Positions 8,167-15,073 of a DNA stretch of 18,877 nucleotides are shown here, piece by piece; positions within the stretch are counted from its first letter, which is position 1; each line of letters starts with the position of its first letter. The DNA lies in contig JAJDEC010000474.1 in assembly GCA_029259995.1 (NCBI GenBank), positions 1 through 18,877 of the forward strand. Direction: 5' to 3'. This DNA is from Phycisphaerae bacterium. GTDB lineage: Bacteria > Planctomycetota > Phycisphaerae > UBA1845 > UTPLA1. The notes beneath the pieces were generated by a model that saw nothing but the letters and a program-made list of their open reading frames with translations, had not been told where the DNA came from and searched no databases. The translations under genes were made by a program, and so were the position numbers.

Positions 8167-8685
8167 ATGAATGCGAAATCGAATGGAAAAATGATTCTGC
8201 TGACGGCGCTGGCCGCGACGCTTACGCTGACGGCCATCGCCTGGGCACTCGACGATGTCAAGATCCCGCTCGATCAGGTCCCGCCGGCCGCCAAGGCCGC
8301 GATACTGAAACACGCCGCCGGCGCGAAAATCACGGAGATCGAGAAGGAAACCCACAAGGGCGTTACCGTTTACGAAGCCGAATGGCAGGTTAGTGGAATG
8401 GAACACGAAGTCTGTGTGACGGCCGATGGCGATGTCATCGAAACCGAAGCCGAGATCCCGGCATCACAGGCCCCGGCAGCCGTCCAGGCGGAAATCAAGA
8501 AACGATTCGGACCAAATGCCAAAGTCGAAGTCGAGCGCAAGACGTTTATCATGTATGAAGTCGAAGGCCGAGCCGACGGCAAGAAGATCGAATTCCTGAT
8601 ATCGCCGACCGGCCATGTCCACGAAGGCCACGATCAAGGCGATGATGATCACGACAATGACGACGACGATGACAATGATGACTGA
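8167..8685 (+). CDS. Small exported PepSY-like (DUF2874-type) protein with poly-Asp tail
   Basis: This 172-residue protein has a signal peptide (MILLTALAATLTLTAIAWA, cut near residue 27). Two PepSY-like units follow. Unit one (~30-95) contains VPPAAKAAILKHAAGAKI, a VYEAEW strand and TADGDVIETEAEIP. Unit two (~97-150) contains APAAVQAEIKKRFGPNAKV, a MYEVEG strand and ISPTGHVHEG. The last ~20 residues are almost entirely Asp, Asn and His. PepSY-like proteins are periplasmic, with inhibitory or ligand-binding roles proposed. The His/Asp tail would suit divalent-cation binding, which is inference. A two-component system starts 163 bases downstream on the same strand, an arrangement often seen for PepSY-like proteins, so this may be its target or accessory sensor. 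Its start lies beyond a terminator, so it should have its own promoter in 7986-8150; TAGAAT at 8096-8101 is only a weak -10 candidate. Confidence 0.82.
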   Translation: MNAKSNGKMILLTALAATLTLTAIAWALDDVKIPLDQVPPAAKAAILKHAAGAKITEIEKETHKGVTVYEAEWQVSGMEHEVCVTADGDVIETEAEIPASQAPAAVQAEIKKRFGPNAKVEVERKTFIMYEVEGRADGKKIEFLISPTGHVHEGHDQGDDDHDNDDDDDNDD

Positions 8686-8756
8686 TCTGGGCCCGTCGTA
8701 CAGCGCATGCGATGCTCCGGCAATGTTGTGACCTGAGCCAGGAAATAATAATACCA

Positions 8757-8792
8757 GCGGCCCCTGCGATCGATTCAGGTTGCGGGGGCCGC
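8757..8792. other. Long stem-loop between the PepSY-like gene and the response regulator
   Basis: GCGGCCCCTGC (8757-8767) pairs along all 11 positions (one G-U) with GCGGGGGCCGC (8782-8792) around a 14-base loop. No T-run follows on the + strand; the T-rich side lies on the - strand (complement of AAATAATAATA at 8743-8753). It may act as a partial terminator, processing site or attenuator between the two transcription segments. Confidence 0.5.
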
Positions 8793-8848
8793 CACCGATT
8801 GTCCGGCAAGAATTTGGTGACTGAACCGTCTTGTGGAGCCCGACGTCG

Positions 8849-9523
8849 ATGCGAGTTCTGATCGTCGAAGACTATCCGCCGCTTCGCAAGTCGCTTCAAC
8901 AGGGACTCCAGGAAGCCGGATTCGCAGTCGATGCCTCCGCCGATGGCGAAGAGGGCCTCTGGTACGCTGAATCCAACGAATACGACGCCATTGTTCTCGA
9001 CATCATGTTGCCCGGTCTCGACGGAATCTCTATCGTCAATCGCCTGCGCGCCCGGCATCGCGACACGCCCGTGTTGCTTCTGACAGCCAGGGATACTGTC
9101 GAAGATCGCGTAAACGGACTGAATGCCGGCGCCGATGATTACCTGATCAAACCCTTCGCCTTTGACGAACTCGTCGCACGCGTCCGGGCGCTGTTGCGCC
9201 GTCGCTACCAAAAAGCCGATCCCGTCATTCGCATCGATGACCTCGAACTGGATACGGCCGGACGGACCGTGCGCCGCGCCGGCGAACTCGTCGACCTGAC
9301 GCCCCGCGAATACGCACTCCTCGAACTGCTCGCCATGCGCGCCGGCGAAGTCGTGTCGCGCTCCGACATCTGGGAACATCTCTACGAATTCCACTCCACG
9401 GCCGAAAGCAACGTCGTGGACGTCTATATCGGATACCTGCGGAAGAAAATCGAGACGCACGGAAGATCCAGACTCATCCACACCCGCCGCGGTCAGGGCT
9501 ATCAACTGGCAGGTGAATCCTGA
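8849..9523 (+). CDS. OmpR/PhoB-family response regulator
   Basis: This 224-residue DNA-binding response regulator has a receiver domain at residues 1-~115 with the full phosphorylation set: acidic pocket Glu7/Asp8, phospho-acceptor Asp51 (IVLDIMLPG), Thr79 (LLLTARD) and Lys101 (LIKPF). A winged-helix domain spans ~125-222 and includes LTPREYALLELLAMRAGEVV, VVDVYIGYLRKKIE and IHTRRGQGYQL. ATG at 8849 is chosen because the protein then begins MRVLIVED, as is normal for the family; a TTG six codons upstream is the alternative. GGAG at 8835-8838 sits ten bases ahead. Its stop overlaps the kinase start by one base (TGATG), so both are made from one transcript. The sequence resembles the CusR/heavy-metal branch, but the stimulus cannot be read from it. 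Confidence 0.93.
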   Translation: MRVLIVEDYPPLRKSLQQGLQEAGFAVDASADGEEGLWYAESNEYDAIVLDIMLPGLDGISIVNRLRARHRDTPVLLLTARDTVEDRVNGLNAGADDYLIKPFAFDELVARVRALLRRRYQKADPVIRIDDLELDTAGRTVRRAGELVDLTPREYALLELLAMRAGEVVSRSDIWEHLYEFHSTAESNVVDVYIGYLRKKIETHGRSRLIHTRRGQGYQLAGES

Positions 9524-10935
9524 TGTCGTCACTGCGCAATCGTCTGCTGTTGACCATGACCCTCGGCATGGGAATCGTCCTGCTTCTGGCCGGCGACGCC
9601 CTCGATCGGATGATCTGGGCCTCCATGATCGCGGAATTCGACGAGTCGCTCACGAACACCGCGAAAACGATGGCCGGCCTTGTCGAACAGGAAGGCAACC
9701 GGCTCGATCTCGAGTTCGAAGAGCTGGAAATGGCCGAGTTCCAACGGAATAATAGGCCCAGTTACTACCAGATCCGCCTCGCGAACGGTGGCGCCGTCGC
9801 CCGATCGCCCTCCCTGAAATCCGGAGATCTGACCAGTCCGAGTCCGCCCGCGGCAGCTTCCCCAATCGCCGACACGCAACTCCCTGACGGCCGGAGTGGC
9901 CGAATGATCACGCTGACGTTTCAGGCCCGCGCCGATCACGAATCGCCGCCGCAGGGCGAACCCGCGCAGCTCGTCCTCGCCGTCGCCCGCGATCTCCACA
10001 ACTCGCAAACCGCCATGCGTCGGATGCGCATCGCCCTCGCGATCGTCGGGCTCGTCACGACGCTGATCACGATCATCATCCTCGCATGCCTGGTGTACGT
10101 CGGATTGAAACCCGCAGACGCCCTCGCCCGACGCATCGGCGACATCGACGAACGCGATCTGGCCGCACGAATCGAAACGCGAAACTGTCCGGATGAACTC
10201 CGACCGATCGCAGAACGTTTGAACGCGCTCCTCGAGCGCCTCGCCGGCGCATTCGATCGAGAAAAGACCATGACGGCCAACGTTGCCCATGAATTGCGCA
10301 CGCCGCTGGCCGGCTTGCGATCCACGCTCGAAGTGACGCTGACGCAAAGTCGTGACGAGGCGACATACACCGGCGCAATGCGTGACTGCCTTGAAATCTG
10401 TAAGCAATCGCAGTCGCTCCTGGAAACGCTGCTGACACTGGCTCGCCTCGACGCCGGCGCGGAATCCACTTATCTCGAGCGCATCGACGTAGCGCAACTC
10501 CTTCACGACGCGTGGACGCCGTTCATTGCGTCAGCAACAATCAAATCGCTCAACGTCACTCGACACGTCGAGCCGGACCTCGCTGCAATATCAGACATAT
10601 CCAAACTCCGCCTCGTCTGTCGCAACCTCTTCGAAAACGCCGTGTACTACGCAGACGCGGACGGCGCCGTCGAGATCTCCGCCAGGACGCATGACGGGAA
10701 TCTTCAGATCGTCGTTTCGAATTCGGGCAGCCGTGTGAAGGCCGAAGACGCACATCGCGTTTTCGCTCGCTTCTGGCGCGGCGACGCGGCAAGATCACAA
10801 GACGCCAACCATCGCGGAATCGGCCTGTCTCTCTGTGCTCGAGTCGTCGAACATCTCAGCGGCGAGATTTCCGTCGAATCAACAAACGGCGGCAGATTCA
10901 TCGTCAAGATGACAATTCCGAACTCGAATGGATGA
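9523..10935 (+). CDS. Sensor histidine kinase (HAMP, HisKA, HATPase; CusS/heavy-metal-sensor-like)
   Basis: This 470-residue inner-membrane sensor partners the preceding regulator. Membrane segments lie at ~7-24 (LLLTMTLGMGIVLLLAG) and ~170-195 (ALAIVGLVTTLITIIILACL), flanking a ~140-residue periplasmic sensor domain with no recognisable fold. A HAMP linker follows at ~196-245. The dimerisation/phosphotransfer helix carries His256 in VAHELRTPLAGL. The ATPase domain has the N box (RNLFENAVYY, Asn372), a G1 region of SNSG (399-402) instead of DxG, and G2 as RGIGLSL (Gly432, Gly434). An N-x-G replacement of the G1 Asp occurs in CusS/IrlS-type kinases, so it need not mean inactivity. The ATG overlaps the regulator's stop by one base. 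The next gene is on the opposite strand. Confidence 0.92.
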   Translation: MSSLRNRLLLTMTLGMGIVLLLAGDALDRMIWASMIAEFDESLTNTAKTMAGLVEQEGNRLDLEFEELEMAEFQRNNRPSYYQIRLANGGAVARSPSLKSGDLTSPSPPAAASPIADTQLPDGRSGRMITLTFQARADHESPPQGEPAQLVLAVARDLHNSQTAMRRMRIALAIVGLVTTLITIIILACLVYVGLKPADALARRIGDIDERDLAARIETRNCPDELRPIAERLNALLERLAGAFDREKTMTANVAHELRTPLAGLRSTLEVTLTQSRDEATYTGAMRDCLEICKQSQSLLETLLTLARLDAGAESTYLERIDVAQLLHDAWTPFIASATIKSLNVTRHVEPDLAAISDISKLRLVCRNLFENAVYYADADGAVEISARTHDGNLQIVVSNSGSRVKAEDAHRVFARFWRGDAARSQDANHRGIGLSLCARVVEHLSGEISVESTNGGRFIVKMTIPNSNG

Positions 10936-11028
10936 CTTGAGCGAAACGCAGCAGGAATTGAGTCACACATGGACACCGAATCGTCGACGCCTCATGTGCC
11001 GAATAAGATCAGCGCCAGTGGGTGAATC
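10936..11028. other. Convergent intergenic gap, no clear terminator
   Basis: These 93 bases separate the histidine kinase from the convergently read NAD-kinase-like gene. Only short pairings are visible (CACATG / CATGTG; GGTGA / TCACC overlapping the stop at 11029), and there is no T-run, so transcription may read through or end by Rho. Confidence 0.5.
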
Positions 11029-12024
11029 TCACCGCTTCACCAGCGTCGCTCGCTGCTCAGCCAACGAAATCCTCGCGATGCTGCCGCTGTTGAACTCGAG
11101 AAAGTCCGCCTCGATACCGTCGGAGAATATCACGCCGTTGCGCGGCATCAGCGACTCGATCGTGAGCGACTGCCTCGATTCGATCGATCCGATCACCATG
11201 TCCGCACCCGTCTGCCGGCTGCGGAACGGTTCCCGCACCACCCAGATCAACCGGCGATCATCCCGCGCCAAACGCGGCTGCGCCGGCGGATCGCACGCCG
11301 CATGTCGAGCAATGCCCTCTGCCATGTTGAACATGGAAGAAAGCCAGCCCGTCGCCCCAGCCCCCGTCGATACGATGATCCCGCTCGAAGACTGCAACTC
11401 CGATCGCCCGCCCTGGCTGATCGTGTATCGCGCGGAGACGTGTGATCGAGCGCCGATGAACACGTCGTTAAACGCCAATAACGTCTGTCCGTCGAGCAAG
11501 TCAACACGGGCCAACGAGACCGATTCGGATCGATGTTTGCCGTCCGCAACGCGCCGCACGCAGGCGCCCACATCTGCAACTTTGAATGGCAGCAATACGC
11601 CGTCAATCCGGCGAGGATCGGGATTCACCCCAATGATCGGTATCTCACCGACATATTTCGCAGTGTTCGCCACGAGACCATCGGGACCGATGACGACGAC
11701 GGCGATCGTGTTCCAGAAGTCGAACGTCGGCAGCATCTTTCGATCGAGCATCTTGATCGGTAATCCGACATCCGATTCCGATCGTACGCGCGTCACGCAT
11801 TGCTCATACGTCCGCGCCTCCGATTCGTAATCATCGAAATCGGCTGCCTCGGCAACGATCCCGACTGCAATCTCCTCGCCGATCGCCTGCCGACGGTCTG
11901 CATCATGAACGTGCAGCTGATTCAGCTGAAAGCGCGCCATGTCCGGCGTGCCGAACTTGACCTTGAGACCGGCCAGCCGAGTCTCCTTCGTCACGATGAC
12001 AATATTCGGCTGCGCCTTACGCAT
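11029..12024 (-). CDS. NAD-kinase-superfamily protein (ATP-NAD / sugar kinase-like), divergent motifs
   Basis: This 331-residue protein has the two-part layout of the NAD kinase/diacylglycerol kinase superfamily. The nucleotide motif usually written GGDG is GPDG (113-116), keeping the Asp. IPIIGVNPDP (128-137) matches the strand after it. FNDVFIG (185-191) matches the conserved N-E/D motif that binds NAD. STGAGATGW (219-227) stands for STPTGSTAY. The Asp normally just before that strand (DGLIVSTP) is replaced (SSGIIVSTG). The N-terminal ~100 residues match nothing I recognise. NAD kinases phosphorylate NAD(H) to NADP(H) in the cytoplasm; with these changes the substrate may be another nucleotide, sugar or lipid. 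The ATG lies inside the 3' end of the SPFH gene (8-base overlap), so the two are co-translated. No good ribosome-binding site precedes it, which fits coupling. Confidence 0.8.
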   Translation of the reverse strand: MRKAQPNIVIVTKETRLAGLKVKFGTPDMARFQLNQLHVHDADRRQAIGEEIAVGIVAEAADFDDYESEARTYEQCVTRVRSESDVGLPIKMLDRKMLPTFDFWNTIAVVVIGPDGLVANTAKYVGEIPIIGVNPDPRRIDGVLLPFKVADVGACVRRVADGKHRSESVSLARVDLLDGQTLLAFNDVFIGARSHVSARYTISQGGRSELQSSSGIIVSTGAGATGWLSSMFNMAEGIARHAACDPPAQPRLARDDRRLIWVVREPFRSRQTGADMVIGSIESRQSLTIESLMPRNGVIFSDGIEADFLEFNSGSIARISLAEQRATLVKR

Positions 12025-13003
12025 TTTTCATCGACCTTGGCGCGACTTCGCCCGTCGGCCCCATCAGGCTCGCCAGCAAATCCGGCGTAATGTTCAGATT
12101 ACCGATGTTCTCCGCCTTTTCTGCGAGTTCCCGAAAGGCGAGTGCAATATTCAGTCGCGGGTCATTATTCCCGTTCGCCGCCATCAACGTCTTCCAATCG
12201 GCCCCCTTAATCGCATCGACGACAGCCTTCAGCGCATCCGCCTGAGCCTCGGCCTCCTTGCGTTGATTGGCAACGCGACTGTCGACGAGTTCGGCCCGCT
12301 GTTTCTCGACGGCGATCTGACCAGCCATTTGCGTTTCGTGGACGTTCCGTTTCTTCTGCGCGACGGCTATCTCCGTATTGAGTTCGTTTTCCTTGATCTG
12401 CCGCTCCATTTCGACGGACGCATTGCGACGCGCGAAGGCCGCCTCGTCCGCCCTGCGAAGCAGCTCCTCGCGAGACTTCGCCTGTATCGCCTTGTTCATT
12501 TCGGGAGACGGTGTAATGGAAAGTACATTGAATGCGACAACTTCCGTGCCGAGCGCACCCACGATCTCCGAGCCGCGCAGGCCTTCGAGCACATGCGCCG
12601 ACAACTCAGCTGTCTTGAGGATCAGATCCTGCAGCGACAACTTGTGCGTGAACGTTCGTGTCAGCGCCTGCGCCGGGTGAATCAGACGATCGCTCAACTT
12701 CGTCGGGTCGTCGGACCGATAGCGATTTCGCGAATCGACGCTGAAATCGAGGATCCCGGCAACGCGCTCCGGATCCGTAATTCGATAGGTCAGCTCGCCC
12801 TGAACCGTGATGTCCTGAAAGTCCGCCGTGATCTCGGAAAATGCATACGGCACGTCCGTGCTCGACAGAGGAACTCGAATGATCTCCGATCGCAGTGACC
12901 AGTAGAAGAAACTCAGCCCCGCGCCGCTGCAGACCTTTTTGCCTCTGTAATAGTGAATAATATGCGTCGTCGGCGGTGCCTTAACAAATCCAAAGATGGC
13001 CAT
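12017..13003 (-). CDS. SPFH/band-7 domain protein
   Basis: This 328-residue protein has an SPFH (stomatin/prohibitin/flotillin) fold at residues ~12-190 (e.g. IIRVPLSSTDVPY, ITADFQDITVQGELTYRITD and EVVAFNVLSITPSPEM). A charged coiled coil follows at ~170-262 (SREELLRRADEAAFARR onwards), and then a C-terminal segment ending GNLNITPDLLASLMGP. SPFH proteins build oligomeric scaffolds at membranes. Here no N-terminal membrane helix or signal is visible, so it may attach peripherally or stay cytosolic. The frame is open to 13246, but MAIFGFVKAP at 13003 is chosen because a ribosome-binding site and candidate promoter lie directly upstream and the extension is Arg/His-rich noise. It is the first gene of a two-gene unit, overlapping the NAD-kinase-like gene by 8 bases. 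Confidence 0.87.
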   Translation of the reverse strand: MAIFGFVKAPPTTHIIHYYRGKKVCSGAGLSFFYWSLRSEIIRVPLSSTDVPYAFSEITADFQDITVQGELTYRITDPERVAGILDFSVDSRNRYRSDDPTKLSDRLIHPAQALTRTFTHKLSLQDLILKTAELSAHVLEGLRGSEIVGALGTEVVAFNVLSITPSPEMNKAIQAKSREELLRRADEAAFARRNASVEMERQIKENELNTEIAVAQKKRNVHETQMAGQIAVEKQRAELVDSRVANQRKEAEAQADALKAVVDAIKGADWKTLMAANGNNDPRLNIALAFRELAEKAENIGNLNITPDLLASLMGPTGEVAPRSMKNA

Positions 13004-13010
13004 TGTCACG

Positions 13011-13015
13011 CTCCC
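13011..13015 (-). promoter_or_regulatory. Ribosome-binding site for the SPFH gene
   Basis: On the - strand GGGAG lies seven bases before the ATG at 13003. It selects that start over upstream in-frame codons. Confidence 0.75.
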
Positions 13016-13028
13016 TTTCTGGCTGCAC

Positions 13029-13057
13029 ATTATAGCTTTCGACACATCGTAAGTAAC
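13029..13057 (-). promoter_or_regulatory. Candidate sigma-70-type promoter for the SPFH / NAD-kinase-like unit
   Basis: On the - strand a perfect TATAAT (13029-13034) lies about 26 bases upstream of the SPFH ATG. A weak -35 (GTTACT, 13052-13057) is at 17-base spacing. Transcription starting near 13022 would give a leader of about 20 bases containing the GGGAG site. The -10 is strong; the -35 matches the consensus at only three of six positions. Confidence 0.5.
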
Positions 13058-13131
13058 GAAGTATCGGATGATCGGCGGTCTCGCGCTCGCCAGCATGTCG
13101 TCACGCTTCCGGCGAGTCATGCAACGCAATC

Positions 13132-13260
13132 TCAGCGCGCCCGCGTGACGACGATGATGCCCAGTATCAAGATGAACCGCATCGGCGCGGGGAACGTATC
13201 TAACAAAGCTGCGCGTTGTGCCTGACTCCAACTGACGCACGGACACGGCTCGCAGCGCAT
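13132..13260 (-). CDS. Possible 42-residue membrane peptide (small ORF)
   Basis: A small frame begins with an ATG five bases after the stop of the 567-residue protein. It encodes a Cys-rich start (MRCEPCPCVSW) and a hydrophobic end (PMRFILILGIIVVTRAR), a composition resembling a small membrane peptide. Against it, no ribosome-binding site is visible, the frame is short in GC-rich DNA, and nothing homologous is recognised. It may be translated by coupling to the upstream gene, or be chance. Confidence 0.2.
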   Translation of the reverse strand: MRCEPCPCVSWSQAQRAALLDTFPAPMRFILILGIIVVTRAR

Positions 13261-13262
13261 TT

Positions 13263-13279
13263 GTATCAAAGCTTGATAC
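13263..13279. repeat. 17-base near-palindrome at the end of the 567-residue protein gene
   Basis: GTATCAAAGCTTGATAC has perfect 7-base arms around AGC and includes the gene's stop codon (13266-13268). No T-run follows on either strand. It may be a weak stem-loop or a dimeric protein-binding site. Confidence 0.35.
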
Positions 13280-14969
13280 GATCTCTTTTTCGACAATAGG
13301 CCATCAGGCTGGATCGAAATCGATCGTGACGCATCAGCAGTTGCGCATAGAGCCGGCCCTCATCCGCGCCTTTGGCACGCATCAACTCCACAAGTCGCCG
13401 CTTTTCAATCGCTGGCCAGCCTGCAAGATCTTCGATCAACCCAGCGATCGGCGCCAGCCACTCGAATCCCATCCGCTCGCCTTTCGGCCAGCCCGCCATT
13501 CCTCGCACCCCAAGTCGGGCGGCAACATCCTGAACGATTCGGCGAACGGCCCGCGCGCGCGTCTTGGCGCCCTGCGCCGCGATCAAACGAGTCGCGCCCT
13601 CACTGATCGTAACCAACCATCGTTCCGCAAAGAACGACGAACGATTCGCCCCCGGCAGCGACAGAACCAGATCGCCCTTCGCAAGCGCACTCAGTGTTTT
13701 CCTGTCGCTGCGATAATCACGCCGCGAGGCGAGCTTCTTGTACTCCCGCTCCGCGAGTTGGCGAGTCGCACTGTCCACGGGACGAAAACCGAATCGATAG
13801 TAAAACCAGAATGCACCACTACCGATCGCTTCGGCATTCCCCGCACCGATTTGATACGGGTTCGCAATAAAATGCTCGCATCCGAACAGCGTGCGGAAGG
13901 CCCGCAACGATTGTGCAAACAGAAACGCCGCCTCGCTCTTGCGATACTCCTCGAATATGTTGATGCCCGTGTTGCCCTGGCTGAACAACGGACTGACGCC
14001 GCCGTATCCGATCGGCATGCTGTTTGACAAGAGCAGATATCCGTAGTTCCCCTCCATGACAGGTCGCGACGCGCGTCCGACGCCGAAAACGGCGAGATGC
14101 ACACCTTCGCCCAACGGGGCCAGCCAGACTTCGGCCGGATCGGCCACGTTCATGCTGAACACTTCGCGATGCCGGGCCGCGAGCGCCGCCATCGCGGCGT
14201 GAGTAACTCTACGACCGTCCGCGGGCGAAAGCCGTCGGATACCTTTCAGAGGCTCGGCGATCAGCGTCATCGGCTTTTTCGGCAGACGCCGCATTCCGAT
14301 TCTGAAGTGAACAGGCGTCAGGGCGACGCGATTCCGCGAAATCGATCCATTGCCTGTTCCGAGCTTCCACGTGACCGGCACATCGGCCTCGTCGAACAGG
14401 TCCCTGCCGACAACACGAAGCCGCGGCTCGGCGACGATCCCTTGAATCAGCCAATCGAAATCCGTCCCCGGCGACTCTCCTCGCGCGACGCGCACCCAGT
14501 CACGCGTCGTGTATTCCCCCTCACTGAACGCCGCATCCTCCGCCGGCGCGATCATCAGGGAGAGGATCTCATCCATCGCCTTGGAGTCCTCGAACTCGGC
14601 CCAGTCAATCTCGACGGCGCCGGGATAGTGCTTCACGAGCCATCGAGCGACGTCAAGCGAGTACCGATAGTGAATCCGCGTGCCCGCAAGACCGCTGTCA
14701 TCGAGCTGATCCCGATGGTGTTTCGGGAGCTTCGCGATGCGATGCTGAAACGCATCGAGGGCGCGCTCCGCGCGCACACGAATCTCCGCGTTGTCAGGAA
14801 ACGCGCGCAGATAACAAAGCGTTTGATGAAATCGTTTGAGACCCTGGCTGGTAAAGACGTCATCGCCACAGTTGTCAGCAAGAAGCGACGACTTGTCGGC
14901 TGCTGCCGATGGCGCAAATGCAATTCGCAGTTCGTGAAGTCGGTTTACCGTTGATCGACGATCAGCCAC
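13266..14969 (-). CDS. Uncharacterised 567-residue protein with GNAT-like segment
   Basis: I do not recognise a named family for the whole protein. Residues ~305-400 resemble part of an acetyltransferase fold: NYGYLLLSNSMPIGYGGVSP could be the paired central strands, NIFEEYRKSEAAFLFAQSL a helix, and GSGAFWFYYRFGFRPV (384-398) is like the end of GNAT domains, where a Tyr-rich segment precedes the last strand. The N-terminal half (~40-280) is mixed, with no signal peptide or membrane helix, so the protein is probably cytosolic. The C-terminal ~150 residues are basic. The start is GTG at 14969 with GGGAGA eight bases ahead. It follows the M60-type protease gene by 104 bases on the same strand, but nothing links their functions. 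Confidence 0.75.
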   Translation of the reverse strand: MADRRSTVNRLHELRIAFAPSAAADKSSLLADNCGDDVFTSQGLKRFHQTLCYLRAFPDNAEIRVRAERALDAFQHRIAKLPKHHRDQLDDSGLAGTRIHYRYSLDVARWLVKHYPGAVEIDWAEFEDSKAMDEILSLMIAPAEDAAFSEGEYTTRDWVRVARGESPGTDFDWLIQGIVAEPRLRVVGRDLFDEADVPVTWKLGTGNGSISRNRVALTPVHFRIGMRRLPKKPMTLIAEPLKGIRRLSPADGRRVTHAAMAALAARHREVFSMNVADPAEVWLAPLGEGVHLAVFGVGRASRPVMEGNYGYLLLSNSMPIGYGGVSPLFSQGNTGINIFEEYRKSEAAFLFAQSLRAFRTLFGCEHFIANPYQIGAGNAEAIGSGAFWFYYRFGFRPVDSATRQLAEREYKKLASRRDYRSDRKTLSALAKGDLVLSLPGANRSSFFAERWLVTISEGATRLIAAQGAKTRARAVRRIVQDVAARLGVRGMAGWPKGERMGFEWLAPIAGLIEDLAGWPAIEKRRLVELMRAKGADEGRLYAQLLMRHDRFRSSLMAYCRKRDRIKL

Positions 14970-14977
14970 TATGCGAT

Positions 14978-14983
14978 TCTCCC
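14978..14983 (-). promoter_or_regulatory. Ribosome-binding site supporting a GTG start
   Basis: On the - strand GGGAGA lies eight bases before the GTG at 14969, supporting that non-ATG start for the 567-residue protein. Confidence 0.65.
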
Positions 14984-15073
14984 GTCGAAGACTGTCCAGT
15001 CAGAAAACGCGCCCTGCCTTCAACTTCCGTGACGCAACGCTATGCCGCAAATTATCTCGCGGCGGCCGGCCGG

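Noticed and set aside
8549..9532. 327-codon open frame on the - strand
   Set aside because: It is antisense to the response regulator and the end of the PepSY-like gene, and crosses the intergenic stem-loop.
10337..10934. Histidine kinase considered inactive because G1 is SNSG rather than DxG
   Set aside because: CusS/IrlS-type sensors naturally have Asn at this site, and His256, the N box and the GIGLSL motif are intact.
11021..11033. GGTGA / TCACC as a convergent terminator
   Set aside because: The stem has only five pairs, there is no T-run, and it overlaps the stop codon of the NAD-kinase-like gene.
11939..12898. 319-codon open frame on the + strand
   Set aside because: It is antisense to the SPFH gene, Arg/Leu-rich, and without motif or ribosome-binding site.
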